A stretch of DNA of 64,000 nucleotides from Actinomycetes bacterium. Lineage in GTDB: Bacteria; Actinomycetota; Acidimicrobiia; Acidimicrobiales; Ilumatobacteraceae. Made by a program: the position numbers and the translations under genes. A model generated the notes under the pieces. That model was not told the DNA's origin, did no database searches, and saw nothing but the letters and a program-made list of their open reading frames with translations. Positions 35,090-42,957 of this stretch are shown piece after piece (the stretch's first letter is position 1; each line of letters opens with the position of its first letter). The stretch covers positions 124,001 through 188,000 of the forward strand of contig JAKOUY010000016.1 in assembly GCA_029782355.1 (NCBI GenBank). Reading direction: 5' to 3'.

Positions 35090-36751
35090 ATGCGACAGGC
35101 TGGGCGGCTGCTCGGGGCAGCGCTGGCAATGGGTGCGCTGGTGATCGCCGGAGCCGTGGACGCACGTGCCGGGACGGCCCCGCCGGGCCCGACCCCGCCG
35201 GCCACCAGCCCGCAGCTGCCGTTCGACGTCACGGTCAACGGGTTCTCGTTCCCCAACTACGGCAACGACGACGGCGTGACCAATCTGACCTCGGCCGACG
35301 TGGTCGCCCTGTTCGGCGACTCGGCATGCGCGATGGGCAGCGGCGAGGGGTGCACGCTGTCGCCGCCGGCGGCGCGATGGATGCAGGAGTCCAACGCGCG
35401 CGTGAACGGCGGGCACTGCGAGGGGATGGCCGCCCTGGCGCTGATGATGGACGAGGGTCTGATCGACCCGAACCAGTTCGGCGCGCCAACTGCCGGCCAG
35501 CTCACCCTGGCCGGCAACGTCCCCTTGCAGCGCGAGATCGCCAAGTGGTGGGTGACCCAGTCCCTCGACCCCACCTACCCCTCCACGCTCACCGGGCCGC
35601 CGGCGGGCATCGTCAACGCACTGCGCCAGTGGTTCGCCAACCCGTCGGGCAGCTCCGGCTACACGATCGGGTTCTACAAGCGCAACGGGACCGACGGGCA
35701 TGCGGTGACGGCGATCGGCCTGCGCGACCGCGGACCGGACGCCGTCGACATCGCCGTGTACGACAACAACTACCCAGGCGAGACCCGCTACCTGGCGGTC
35801 GACACGGCGAACAACACCTGGTCGTACAACGGCTCGCCGAACCCCGACCAGACCGAGGGGTTGTACGAGGGTGACGACTCGACGCGCACCTTGTTCATCA
35901 CGCCCACCGCCGCCCGACTGCAGCCGCAGCGCTGCCCGTTCTGCGACGCCGCGGCGCAGGCATCGGGCCTGCGGGCCGTGACCACCACACCGCCCAGTGA
36001 CTCGTTCGGCCTGGCGCCGGCAGCCCCGGCGGCGTCAGGTCCACGTCTCGCCGTGTACCTCGACGCGGCGGCGTTCGACGCGGGCGCACGCGTCGAGGTG
36101 CTCGACGCCAACGGCCAGCCGCTCGCCGGAGTCACCCGCGACGCGCCACGGGGCGGCGACGAGCTGAACACCAACGACGAGCCGCCGGTGTTCTTCGTGC
36201 CCACCGATGCGCCGTTCGACCTGGTGATCGACGCCACGGCGGCGACGGCCGAGGTGGCCGATGCCGGCCTGACGATCGTCGGCGCCGGCGTCGACGCGGG
36301 GGTGGAGGGGATCTCGCTGCAGCCCGGTCAGCGAGACACGCTGACCTTCGATCCGGCCACGACGGACCTCCGCTACACCACGACCAGCACCGAGTCGCCG
36401 ACGGTGTTCGTCGGCTTCGACGGTCATCCGGACAGCTTCGACTTCAGCTTCGCCGGCGTGGAGCTGGGAGCGTCGGGCGGGTCGCTCGACGTCCGCCTCG
36501 ATCGGAGCAAGCGGGTCGTCGCGGCGCGCACCAGCGGGTCCGCCGATGCCGCGGTGGCCCTCTCGCTGGAGCGGATCAACGATGCGGGCGACGAGGTGCT
36601 GACCCACGACAACCTGCCGCTGGCCCCGAACGAGACCTTCCTGCTCGACTACGGCAGCTGGACCGGCAACGGCAGTTCCGTCAAGGCCGGGATCGACCAG
36701 AACGGCGACGGGGTCATCGACGAGCCGTTGGAGATCACCGATCAGGCGTGA
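35090..36751 (+). CDS. secreted protein with a cysteine-peptidase-like domain
   Basis: A 553-residue exported protein with signal peptide (LLGAALAMGALVIAGAVDARA). The N-terminal ~270 residues contain NGGHCEGMAALALMM (Cys110), DGHAVTAIGL (His204) and VYDNNYPGETRYLAVD (near 224), the Cys-His-Asn/Asp order of papain-fold or C39-like peptidases. A disulphide-capable CPFC follows at about 283. The C-terminal half is beta-rich with Ig-like character. It ends with DQNGDGVIDEP, an EF-hand-type calcium loop. Protease activity is inference; such domains can also be transglutaminase-like or non-catalytic. A TAGTGT hexamer at 35020-35025 and G-rich Shine-Dalgarno precede the ATG. Confidence 0.75.
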   Translation: MRQAGRLLGAALAMGALVIAGAVDARAGTAPPGPTPPATSPQLPFDVTVNGFSFPNYGNDDGVTNLTSADVVALFGDSACAMGSGEGCTLSPPAARWMQESNARVNGGHCEGMAALALMMDEGLIDPNQFGAPTAGQLTLAGNVPLQREIAKWWVTQSLDPTYPSTLTGPPAGIVNALRQWFANPSGSSGYTIGFYKRNGTDGHAVTAIGLRDRGPDAVDIAVYDNNYPGETRYLAVDTANNTWSYNGSPNPDQTEGLYEGDDSTRTLFITPTAARLQPQRCPFCDAAAQASGLRAVTTTPPSDSFGLAPAAPAASGPRLAVYLDAAAFDAGARVEVLDANGQPLAGVTRDAPRGGDELNTNDEPPVFFVPTDAPFDLVIDATAATAEVADAGLTIVGAGVDAGVEGISLQPGQRDTLTFDPATTDLRYTTTSTESPTVFVGFDGHPDSFDFSFAGVELGASGGSLDVRLDRSKRVVAARTSGSADAAVALSLERINDAGDEVLTHDNLPLAPNETFLLDYGSWTGNGSSVKAGIDQNGDGVIDEPLEITDQA

Positions 36752-36776
36752 CCGCAGCCGGCCTGCGGACCGCCGA

Positions 36777-37535
36777 TCAGACGAGCACGTTGGCGAACAC
36801 CTGCCACGCCAGCAGGCTCTTGGCGATCAGGCTCAACCAGACGTACGTGCGCTCGCCGCGCAGGTAGTCCGCCCAGCGGCCCCGGGCCCGGTACTGCAGG
36901 AGCTGGACGACGGCGAAGCAGTTGAACATGACGAACAGCGACACGTAGATGCCGTAGACGAACCCGGGCATGCCCTCGTCGGCGCCGGCCAGATACACGC
37001 CGATGGCCACCCATGGGGCGATCCCGGCGATGCAGCCGAACACGTACGGGGTCCAGGTGCGTGCCGGGCGCTGCGGGTTGGCGGTCTCCATCAGCCAGCC
37101 GAACAGGATCATCGAGGCGTTGACGACGAACAAGGCGATCAGCGCGGCGACATCGGTGATCCCGGTGATGCCGGCGATGATGACGATCATCACCGACGCC
37201 GACAGCGAGTACTCGACCCACCGGAACCGGTTGCGGTGCTGGGCGAGTTCGGCGGTGTAGCGCTGCCACATCGGCCCGGCGACGAGGACGTGGAACAGCG
37301 CCGAGAGTACGCTGAACAGGGCGACCGCCCAACCGATGCGGTAGGTGAACAGCTGGTCCACCGCCGGGGGACGGCTGGGTTGGCCGGGAGGGCCGGAGGC
37401 GAACACGGCGGTCACCGGCAGCGAGCGCGAGTTGGACAGGGCGACCATGGCCACCGCCTGGGCGGCGTGGGCCACGGCCATCACCGTGTTGAGGGCGCGC
37501 AGCCGGCGGACGGAGGTGTCGGTGGGGGGCGTCAC
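36777..37535 (-). CDS. heliorhodopsin
   Basis: A 252-residue seven-helix retinal protein. The retinal Schiff-base Lys is K239 in SLIAKSLLAWQVF. The counter-ion Glu is E108 in RWVEYSLSASVM, and His23 and His82 match the cytoplasmic/internal His pair of heliorhodopsin 48C12. FGCIAGIAPWVAIG, VNASMILFGWLME and PGFVYGIYVSLFVMFN are signature stretches. Heliorhodopsins are inverted in the membrane, do not pump ions in most tests and have slow photocycles, so a sensory or regulatory role is suspected. Its GTG start overlaps the stop of an RskA-like anti-sigma gene (GTGA), with GGAG upstream. No retinal synthesis gene is in the window. Confidence 0.93.
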   Translation of the reverse strand: MTPPTDTSVRRLRALNTVMAVAHAAQAVAMVALSNSRSLPVTAVFASGPPGQPSRPPAVDQLFTYRIGWAVALFSVLSALFHVLVAGPMWQRYTAELAQHRNRFRWVEYSLSASVMIVIIAGITGITDVAALIALFVVNASMILFGWLMETANPQRPARTWTPYVFGCIAGIAPWVAIGVYLAGADEGMPGFVYGIYVSLFVMFNCFAVVQLLQYRARGRWADYLRGERTYVWLSLIAKSLLAWQVFANVLV

Positions 37536-38182
37536 GAGGAGCTCCTGGGAGGTGCCAGCACGCCGCGCAGCGCACTGATCGAGCTGTGCTTGGGCTGGCC
37601 GTCGGGGGGTTCGATGGAGATGTCGACGATGGGGAACTTGGCCGGGTCGTAGCCGGCGGGGATCGGGTAGGTCCCGTCGCCGTGGAAGGGCCCGAGTGAC
37701 ACCATCTTGTCGACGGCCGTGTCGATCATCCACACCTCGAGGTACGAGCCCGGAACCGACGGTGGCTTGTCGAGACGGATGTCGAGGTCCAGCTCGGATC
37801 CCTGGCGGCGGACCTCGGCCTGGCCGTGGGCTCCGACTGCCTGGGCGCTCAGCCCGTTGTTGGTCAGTTCGGTGGCCATCATCGGTGCCGACGCCGAGTC
37901 GCGCGAGGCGATCCACCATCCGCCCACGGCCAGGGCGGCGATGGAGGCGGCGACGGCCAACCACATCGGCGTGCGGGTACGCCGGCGGTCCGCCAGGTTG
38001 GTGATGGTGGCGCCCGGTGCCGTGTCGGCGACGGCGGCGTCGGTGAGGGACTGCTCGATCCCGGCCCACACCTCGGCCGGCGGGTCGTGGCGCAGGCCGT
38101 CGTCGGGCTGGCGGATGGCGAAGGCGTGGGCAACGAGGTCGAGGTCGTCCGAGCTTGGTTCGTCGGGGAAGGGATCAGCCAT
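37532..38182 (-). CDS. rskA: RskA-like anti-sigma factor
   Basis: A 216-residue single-pass membrane protein. The first ~75 residues are cytoplasmic (DDLDLVAHAFAIRQPDD, then PPAEVWAGIEQSL), followed by a helix MWLAVAASIAALAVGGWWIA and an extracytoplasmic domain with GSYLEVWMIDTAVDKMVSLGPF and PIVDISIEPPDGQPKHSS, the features of the RskA C-terminal domain. RskA holds SigK inactive at the membrane until regulated proteolysis releases it. The gene overlaps the sigma gene by 8 bases and the heliorhodopsin gene by 4, so all three should be made together. Confidence 0.87.
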   Translation of the reverse strand: MADPFPDEPSSDDLDLVAHAFAIRQPDDGLRHDPPAEVWAGIEQSLTDAAVADTAPGATITNLADRRRTRTPMWLAVAASIAALAVGGWWIASRDSASAPMMATELTNNGLSAQAVGAHGQAEVRRQGSELDLDIRLDKPPSVPGSYLEVWMIDTAVDKMVSLGPFHGDGTYPIPAGYDPAKFPIVDISIEPPDGQPKHSSISALRGVLAPPRSSS

Positions 38183-38729
38183 GGTTCACCACCTCGTGGG
38201 CGCTGCGCAGCGCCCTGGCAAGCCGGGGAATGGAGCGACGGAGGTCGCTCTTGACGGTACCGATCGGCAACCCGGTGCGATCGGCGATCTGTTCGTGGGT
38301 GAGGCCGTCGAGATGGGCCAACTCGACAACGGTCCGCTGGCGCTCGGGGAGCAGGCTCAGCGCGTCGTCGAGGACTAGGCGATCGGCGAGTTGTTCGAAC
38401 TCGTCGGGTCCCGCCGGTCCGTCGGCTTGGGGGTGATCTGCCACCGGCTGCTCGCGCCGTTTGCGCCAGTGATCGACGCAGCGGTACTTGGCGATGGCGA
38501 TCAGCCAACCGGCGAGGGTGCCGCGGGCTGCGTCGTAGCGGTGCTGGGCGCGCCACGCACTGACGAACACCTCTTGGGTGACATCGGCAGCGGAGGTGGC
38601 GCCGACGGAGCGGACGCAGTACGTGTGGACGAGGGATCCGTACAACCGGTATGCCTCGCCCAACGCACTGCGCCCTCCGGCGGCGAACGTGGCCTCGATC
38701 ATGGCGATGTCGCGTTCTGAGACAGCCAT
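38175..38729 (-). CDS. sigK: ECF sigma factor, SigK-like
   Basis: A 184-residue ECF sigma factor: region 2 (LGEAYRLYGSLVHTYCVRSVG, DVTQEVFVSAWRAQHRYD, GWLIAIAKYRCVDHWRKRR) and region 4 (LPERQRTVVELAHLDGLTHEQIADRTGLPIGTVKSDLRR). The SigK assignment rests on the adjoining RskA-type anti-sigma and on the fasciclin-domain gene upstream; in Mycobacterium SigK and RskA control the fasciclin proteins MPT70 and MPT83 (established knowledge). It sits 49 bases after that fasciclin gene on the same strand. Confidence 0.85.
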   Translation of the reverse strand: MAVSERDIAMIEATFAAGGRSALGEAYRLYGSLVHTYCVRSVGATSAADVTQEVFVSAWRAQHRYDAARGTLAGWLIAIAKYRCVDHWRKRREQPVADHPQADGPAGPDEFEQLADRLVLDDALSLLPERQRTVVELAHLDGLTHEQIADRTGLPIGTVKSDLRRSIPRLARALRSAHEVVNHG

Positions 38730-38778
38730 CAGGTCAAGGTAGTGGGGAAGTTCGCGACCAGCACCGTACGACGGGGGG

Positions 38779-39384
38779 TCAGCTGGGCGGCAGCACGACG
38801 GAGTCGATCAGGTGCACCGTGGCGTTGGCGACCGTCACGTCGGCGCACTGCACCGCAGCGGCACCACCGTTGATCACCACGGTGTCGTTGACCTTGGTGA
38901 ACTTGAGCTTGGCGCCGTTGACGGTGTCGACCTCACCGGCGGCCACGAGATCGGCGCTGCTCATCTGCTTGCCGATGACGTGGTAGGTGAGGACCTTGGT
39001 CAGCTTGTCCTTGTCGGCCAGCAGGCCGGTGAGGGTGGCCGGGTCGACCTTGTCGAACGCCGAGTTGACCGGGGCGATGATCGTGAACGGTCCGGGACCG
39101 TTCAGGGTGTCGACCAGGCCGGCGGCCGTGACCGCGGCGACGAGCGTGGACAGCAGCGGGTTGCTCGACGCTGCCGTGGCGGCCGGTGCCTTGGCCATCT
39201 CGGCGGCGCTGCCGGCGCCCTCGGCCGGAACCGCGGCGCACAGCGAGCCGGAGGGCCCGGACATGGCGGCCATCGTGCCGCCGGGTGGGGTGGTGGATGC
39301 TTGGGCGTGGACGCCGGTGGCGGTGCCGAGTCCCAGCGTGGCAAGTGCCACGCCGACGATCATCCGACGATGAGCTGCGTGCAT
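38779..39384 (-). CDS. secreted fasciclin (FAS1) domain protein, MPT70/MPT83-like
   Basis: A 201-residue exported protein: signal peptide (MIVGVALATLGLGTATGVHA) and one FAS1 domain with NPLLSTLVAAVTAAGLVDTL (H1-type) and the GPFTIIAPVNSAFDKV and LTYHVIGKQM boxes, ending TVHLIDSVVLPP. FAS1 proteins act in adhesion or as cell-surface antigens. It is the first gene of the fasciclin-sigma-anti-sigma-heliorhodopsin unit and the likely main target of the sigma factor, as in mycobacterial SigK regulons. A GGGAG Shine-Dalgarno supports the ATG. Confidence 0.9.
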   Translation of the reverse strand: MHAAHRRMIVGVALATLGLGTATGVHAQASTTPPGGTMAAMSGPSGSLCAAVPAEGAGSAAEMAKAPAATAASSNPLLSTLVAAVTAAGLVDTLNGPGPFTIIAPVNSAFDKVDPATLTGLLADKDKLTKVLTYHVIGKQMSSADLVAAGEVDTVNGAKLKFTKVNDTVVINGGAAAVQCADVTVANATVHLIDSVVLPPS

Positions 39385-39431
39385 GGTGGTGTCTCCCTGG
39401 TGTTGGGCCGGCACGGTGCCGACAGCCATCC

Positions 39432-39459
39432 CTTCGCACGAGCGGGCGTCCACGGATGC
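39432..39459 (-). promoter_or_regulatory. SigK-type promoter candidate upstream of the fasciclin gene
   Basis: On the minus strand GCATCC (39454-39459), 16 bases, GCGAAG (39432-39437). The mycobacterial SigK consensus as I recall it is CCATCC-N16/17-CCGAAT, giving 5/6 and 4/6 matches with correct spacing. It would start transcription about 45 bases before the fasciclin ATG and close an autoregulatory loop. Confidence 0.4.
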
Positions 39460-39534
39460 AGATTTCTCGACGAGTTCGCCGCCGGGTTCGGGACGCCCGC
39501 TCCGGCTACGCGGCCGACGGGTAGCCTGCGAGAC

Positions 39535-39617
39535 GGAACGGTGGCAGAGCGGACAAATGCGCGCGCCTTGAAAGCGTGAGGCCGCAAGGCCCGGGGGTTC
39601 GAATCCCTCCCGTTCCG
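39535..39617 (+). tRNA. tRNA-Ser (anticodon UGA)
   Basis: Class II cloverleaf: acceptor GGAACGG (39535-39541) pairs with CCGTTCC (39610-39616) plus discriminator G. The D arm is GCA...TGC. The anticodon loop CTTGAAA carries TGA, and a long variable arm built on GGCC-GCAA-GGCC identifies serine. The T arm is GGGGG-TTCGAAT-CCCTC. CCA is not encoded. Its 3' end is duplicated at 53200-53219, so this gene served as an integration site. Confidence 0.95.
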
Positions 39618-39618
39618 C
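39599..39618 (+). other. attachment site, left copy (3' end of tRNA-Ser)
   Basis: TCGAATCCCTCCCGTTCCGC, covering the T loop to the discriminator base, recurs exactly at 53200-53219. Bases immediately outside differ on both sides. The repeat keeps the tRNA gene whole after integration, as is usual for tRNA-targeting elements. Confidence 0.85.
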
Positions 39619-40018
39619 TGATGGGAGTATCGGCCCTGCGTGGTCTGTCACGAAGGGGCCATAGCCAGGGAACATGTGTCACCGACGTTCACCGTGGATC
39701 ACGGTCGGTCGTGGAGCGTTGCTACCGTCCCCGTCCTCGATCGCCGCCACCTGATCGGTGGCCACCTTCCCGAACAGATCTTCTACCTTCATCGCTGCGC
39801 CTCCTCGTGCCGGACTTCGTCCCCACGGGCGGCGTCGACGACGAGCGCCGGTCAACCCGAAGGGCTCGGCCCCGAGGAACGAGGGGCTTGACCGGCAAGC
39901 GAGCGGCGACGCACCACCGCACCCGCCCGAAGGGCGGCAACTTCGATCAACGCCCGGTCGTCCGGTTCGTCAGCACCTTGGCGCGATCAGGCCACCGTCG
40001 TTCTCACACGATTGACGT

Positions 40019-41395
40019 CTACCGAGACCGGTAGCCCGCGAGGTGCTCGAGCACGAGACTGTTCGCTTCCCAACCGTCAGGGAACTTCTCCGGCTCGTCG
40101 AGGAAGATCGGATCGGCGTCGGGGAACTCGGCGAGCAGCCGGTCGGCACCGGCGCGGCCGACGACGATGCACGCTTGCCGGTGGCGGGACAGCATCACGC
40201 ACATTCGTCCGGCTTCGAGGTGGAACGCAGTCGCGTCGCGGCGGCCGGCGAGCGGGTGCCACACCAGCACGACCTCGTACTCGCGGCCTTGGACCTTGTT
40301 CGCGGTCGACACCACGAGCGAGTCCGGGTCCACCCCGGCCTGGGCGAGGGCGTACCGCACGGCGTGGACTTGGTCGTTGTGAGCGGCGACGACGGCGACG
40401 TCACTCGCCGTGAGCGGTCGGCCTTTCGGTCGCAGTTCGTCGACGACGATTGCGCCGCGCTCGAGGAGGCGGCGAACAAGCTGGGCCATGCGCGAAGCGA
40501 TCGCTGTGTCGGTCCGAACGGTCAGCCGCTCGGGCAGCTCCACATAGGCCCAGCCCGCTGCGGCCGCGAGGTCGAGTACGTCGTCGTCCACATCCGAGCG
40601 CTTACCCGCGAGCTCCAGCGTTCGCTGCCCCGCAGCGGTTCCGGCGTCGAATCCTGCGAAGGGGTAGAAGGCCGCTGAGACGATCCCCGCTGCGCTCGCG
40701 GGCAGGCGCCATGAGGTGGGCAGCTGGTGTACGTCGATCTCCGGGTGGAACGCGCGGAGCGTGCCCATCGCGGTGCGAGACGGTGCATACTCGAGGCCCT
40801 TCCACAGCGAGTCGTCGATCGTGGTGAACGGGTCGAGCTGGCCGGGGTCGCCGACGCACATCAGCCGATCGAACAAGCCGGCGATGCCGAGCAGCGCATC
40901 TGACCGCATCTGGTACGCCTCGTCGATCAACGCGAGCCCGTACTTGCGAACGTTCCCGTTCTTCTGCTGGCCGGAGCGGACGAACTCCCACTTGCGGGCG
41001 GTTGCGACGACGACCTGGGCCTGCTGAACGTCGGAAGCGTCGTGGTCGCTGGACAGCACCAGCCCCGGCCCGCTGGCTGCGAGAGCGAGCATCGCGTGTG
41101 ATGGACCGGACGTCGATCCCGTCAGCCGGGCAACGGCGATCTCCGGGTGCTTCTTACGAAGCGATGCGACGATGTCGTCCGCTTGCTCGTTCGTCTGGGT
41201 GACGATCGGGAGGCGGAGGCGTCTGTCGTGGGCCGTCAACTCGTTCGTGACGGACACGGCGAGCGAACTCTTCCCGGCGCCTGGCGGCGCCTCGACGAGC
41301 ACCGCCTCGTCGGCGGCGAGACGGCCGATGTCGTCGACGACACGGCGGGTGTAGTCGGCGTTGATCGACACGAAGTCGTGGACAGCACCGGTCAC
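40019..41395 (-). CDS. SF1 helicase, Upf1/Dna2-like
   Basis: A 458-residue superfamily 1 ATPase. Walker A is EAPPGAGKSS (residues 35-44), an ISxT-type motif Ia follows, Walker B reads ALIDEAYQM, motif III region CVGDPGQLDPF, and the C-terminal motor half ends with VVSTANKVQGREYEVVLVW and CVMLSRHRQACIVVG, the V and VI motifs of the Upf1/Dna2 group. It is compact, without accessory domains. The GTG start overlaps the stop of the unknown-function gene (GTGA). In fused homologues elsewhere this type of motor is joined to a RecB-like nuclease; here the nuclease is two genes upstream in the same operon. Confidence 0.85.
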   Translation of the reverse strand: MTGAVHDFVSINADYTRRVVDDIGRLAADEAVLVEAPPGAGKSSLAVSVTNELTAHDRRLRLPIVTQTNEQADDIVASLRKKHPEIAVARLTGSTSGPSHAMLALAASGPGLVLSSDHDASDVQQAQVVVATARKWEFVRSGQQKNGNVRKYGLALIDEAYQMRSDALLGIAGLFDRLMCVGDPGQLDPFTTIDDSLWKGLEYAPSRTAMGTLRAFHPEIDVHQLPTSWRLPASAAGIVSAAFYPFAGFDAGTAAGQRTLELAGKRSDVDDDVLDLAAAAGWAYVELPERLTVRTDTAIASRMAQLVRRLLERGAIVVDELRPKGRPLTASDVAVVAAHNDQVHAVRYALAQAGVDPDSLVVSTANKVQGREYEVVLVWHPLAGRRDATAFHLEAGRMCVMLSRHRQACIVVGRAGADRLLAEFPDADPIFLDEPEKFPDGWEANSLVLEHLAGYRSR

Positions 41396-42957
41396 AGAAT
41401 CACCCCGGGCTCGTCTGCTGGGCTCACGGCACCGACGATCGGGATCGCAGCAAGTTCGGCAACGGTCATGTCGGGGCTGTCGTCGCTCGCACCGGCGGTC
41501 GGGTCGGTGGAGTCGTCCCCGGCGAGCTCGGACGTCGTGGGCCGGTGCGTCCACGGCACCTCGTCGGGAGCCCACGGGTTCTGGCCACCCCACGGGTCGA
41601 GCCCGACGAACACCATCTCGTCGCCTACTCCCACACTCGCTTCGCCGAGGGCCTTCACCCCGCCGGTGATCGCGATCGTGAGCGACTCAGGGTGCACGTC
41701 GCGCAGCTCTCCCTTCACGCGCTGTTCGCCGGCCCACCGGACGACCTCTCCGGCCAGCAGTTGGGTCGGGGCGGTCAGCGTCAACTTGATCAGCGGAACG
41801 GTCGTCCGGTTCTTGCCGCCCGGCTTGATCTCCTTGTGGTCGACGTCAAGCGACGTGACGTCACCAGTGACGCAGCGACCGGCCGCGTCCAAGCCGGCGA
41901 GGATCAACGGGTCGTCGAAAGCCTGGTCGGTCTCGAGCTCTTCCGCTGTTGAACTCCAACGCTGAAGCATGGCTGCGGCCCGCAGAGGGTCGTGGCGTCG
42001 AGCGAAACGCGGGATGCCGTTTGCCGATCGGCGGGCGTGAGCCCCCCACTCGTACACGTCGTTGTCCCAGCGCTTCGCGACGCTCGCCGCCGGCGAGATG
42101 CTGCGCATCACTGCGATCGCACGGTGAGTCGCCGCATACGCGACTGAGAGTGCGTCGCGGACCTCGCGTTCGACGTGCTCAAACGCCAGTCGCATCCTCT
42201 CTGGGTCATCCTCACGCAGGCCCTCCGTGTAGGCCCTCACGAACGGTTCAAGCCGGCGCTCCCAGTCCGGGTTGGGAACCGGACCGTACGCATGCTGCTC
42301 GAGCCGCTCGAGCTCGGGCAGCCGATCGCCCGGCAAGCCGTCGATCCACGCCAACAGTGTTGCCAGGTTCTCGTCCTCCAACGCCGACTGGCCGGTGACG
42401 AAGTGCTGCGACAGTGTCTCGGTCATCGCCAGGAACGTCGACTGACCGGGCAGGTTGGCGTGCTCGGCGAACCAGGACAGGTGTGCTCCTGTCCACTGTG
42501 TCGACTCCGGCACCTCGTGGGTGTCGCCGAGACCGAGGTAACGAAGCGAGCGACCGAGCCGTGCGCCTAGGTAAGCGCGTGTCGCCCGATTCGGTGTAAC
42601 GATCTGCGGAGCGCTCGATGTCACTTGCCGGAACGTCCCTGGCTTCCGGGGCACCGGCACGGCTCGGAGAATCAGATGCGGTCGAACGAACTCGACGAAG
42701 TCCGTCGCGAACGCGTTGATCGCGCCGAACCGGGAGTCGCGGTTGCGGGGCTCGGCAGCAACGACCAGGGACGCCTTGCCCGGATCGTTGTCGGTGCCGT
42801 ACATGATCCCGAGCGGTGCCGCGGCTTCGCCGGACAGGTTGTACGCGACGACCACGAGCGGTCGGTCGGACAGGTGCACGTGCCGGTACGCCGTTCGCCG
42901 CACGGCTGCGCCGGCCCGGGCGGCTTCCGCTGCCATCACCACGTCCAGCAGGGTCAC
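41392..42957 (-). CDS. protein of unknown family, middle gene of nuclease-helicase operon
   Basis: A 521-residue soluble protein that I cannot assign. No membrane segment, P-loop or nuclease motif is evident. The N-terminal ~150 residues (RPLVVVAYNLSGEAAAPLGI, FATDFVEFVRPHLI) may form an alpha/beta domain. The middle (residues 170-330) is helix-rich and contains a long EGLREDDPERMRLAFEHVEREVRDAL stretch. The C-terminal ~150 residues are beta-rich (VTSLDVDHKEIKPGG, LTLTAPTQLLAGEVVRW) and the tail is acidic and disordered. GTGA overlaps at both ends tie it tightly to the Cas4-like nuclease before it and the helicase after it, so it is most likely a structural or specificity subunit of the same complex. 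Confidence 0.7.
   Translation of the reverse strand: MTLLDVVMAAEAARAGAAVRRTAYRHVHLSDRPLVVVAYNLSGEAAAPLGIMYGTDNDPGKASLVVAAEPRNRDSRFGAINAFATDFVEFVRPHLILRAVPVPRKPGTFRQVTSSAPQIVTPNRATRAYLGARLGRSLRYLGLGDTHEVPESTQWTGAHLSWFAEHANLPGQSTFLAMTETLSQHFVTGQSALEDENLATLLAWIDGLPGDRLPELERLEQHAYGPVPNPDWERRLEPFVRAYTEGLREDDPERMRLAFEHVEREVRDALSVAYAATHRAIAVMRSISPAASVAKRWDNDVYEWGAHARRSANGIPRFARRHDPLRAAAMLQRWSSTAEELETDQAFDDPLILAGLDAAGRCVTGDVTSLDVDHKEIKPGGKNRTTVPLIKLTLTAPTQLLAGEVVRWAGEQRVKGELRDVHPESLTIAITGGVKALGEASVGVGDEMVFVGLDPWGGQNPWAPDEVPWTHRPTTSELAGDDSTDPTAGASDDSPDMTVAELAAIPIVGAVSPADEPGVIL

Noticed and set aside
39619-40018. Possible integrase or excisionase next to the left att site
   Set aside because: No frame shows tyrosine-recombinase R-H-R-Y residues or a helix-turn-helix; the available frames are Arg/Pro-rich shadows.
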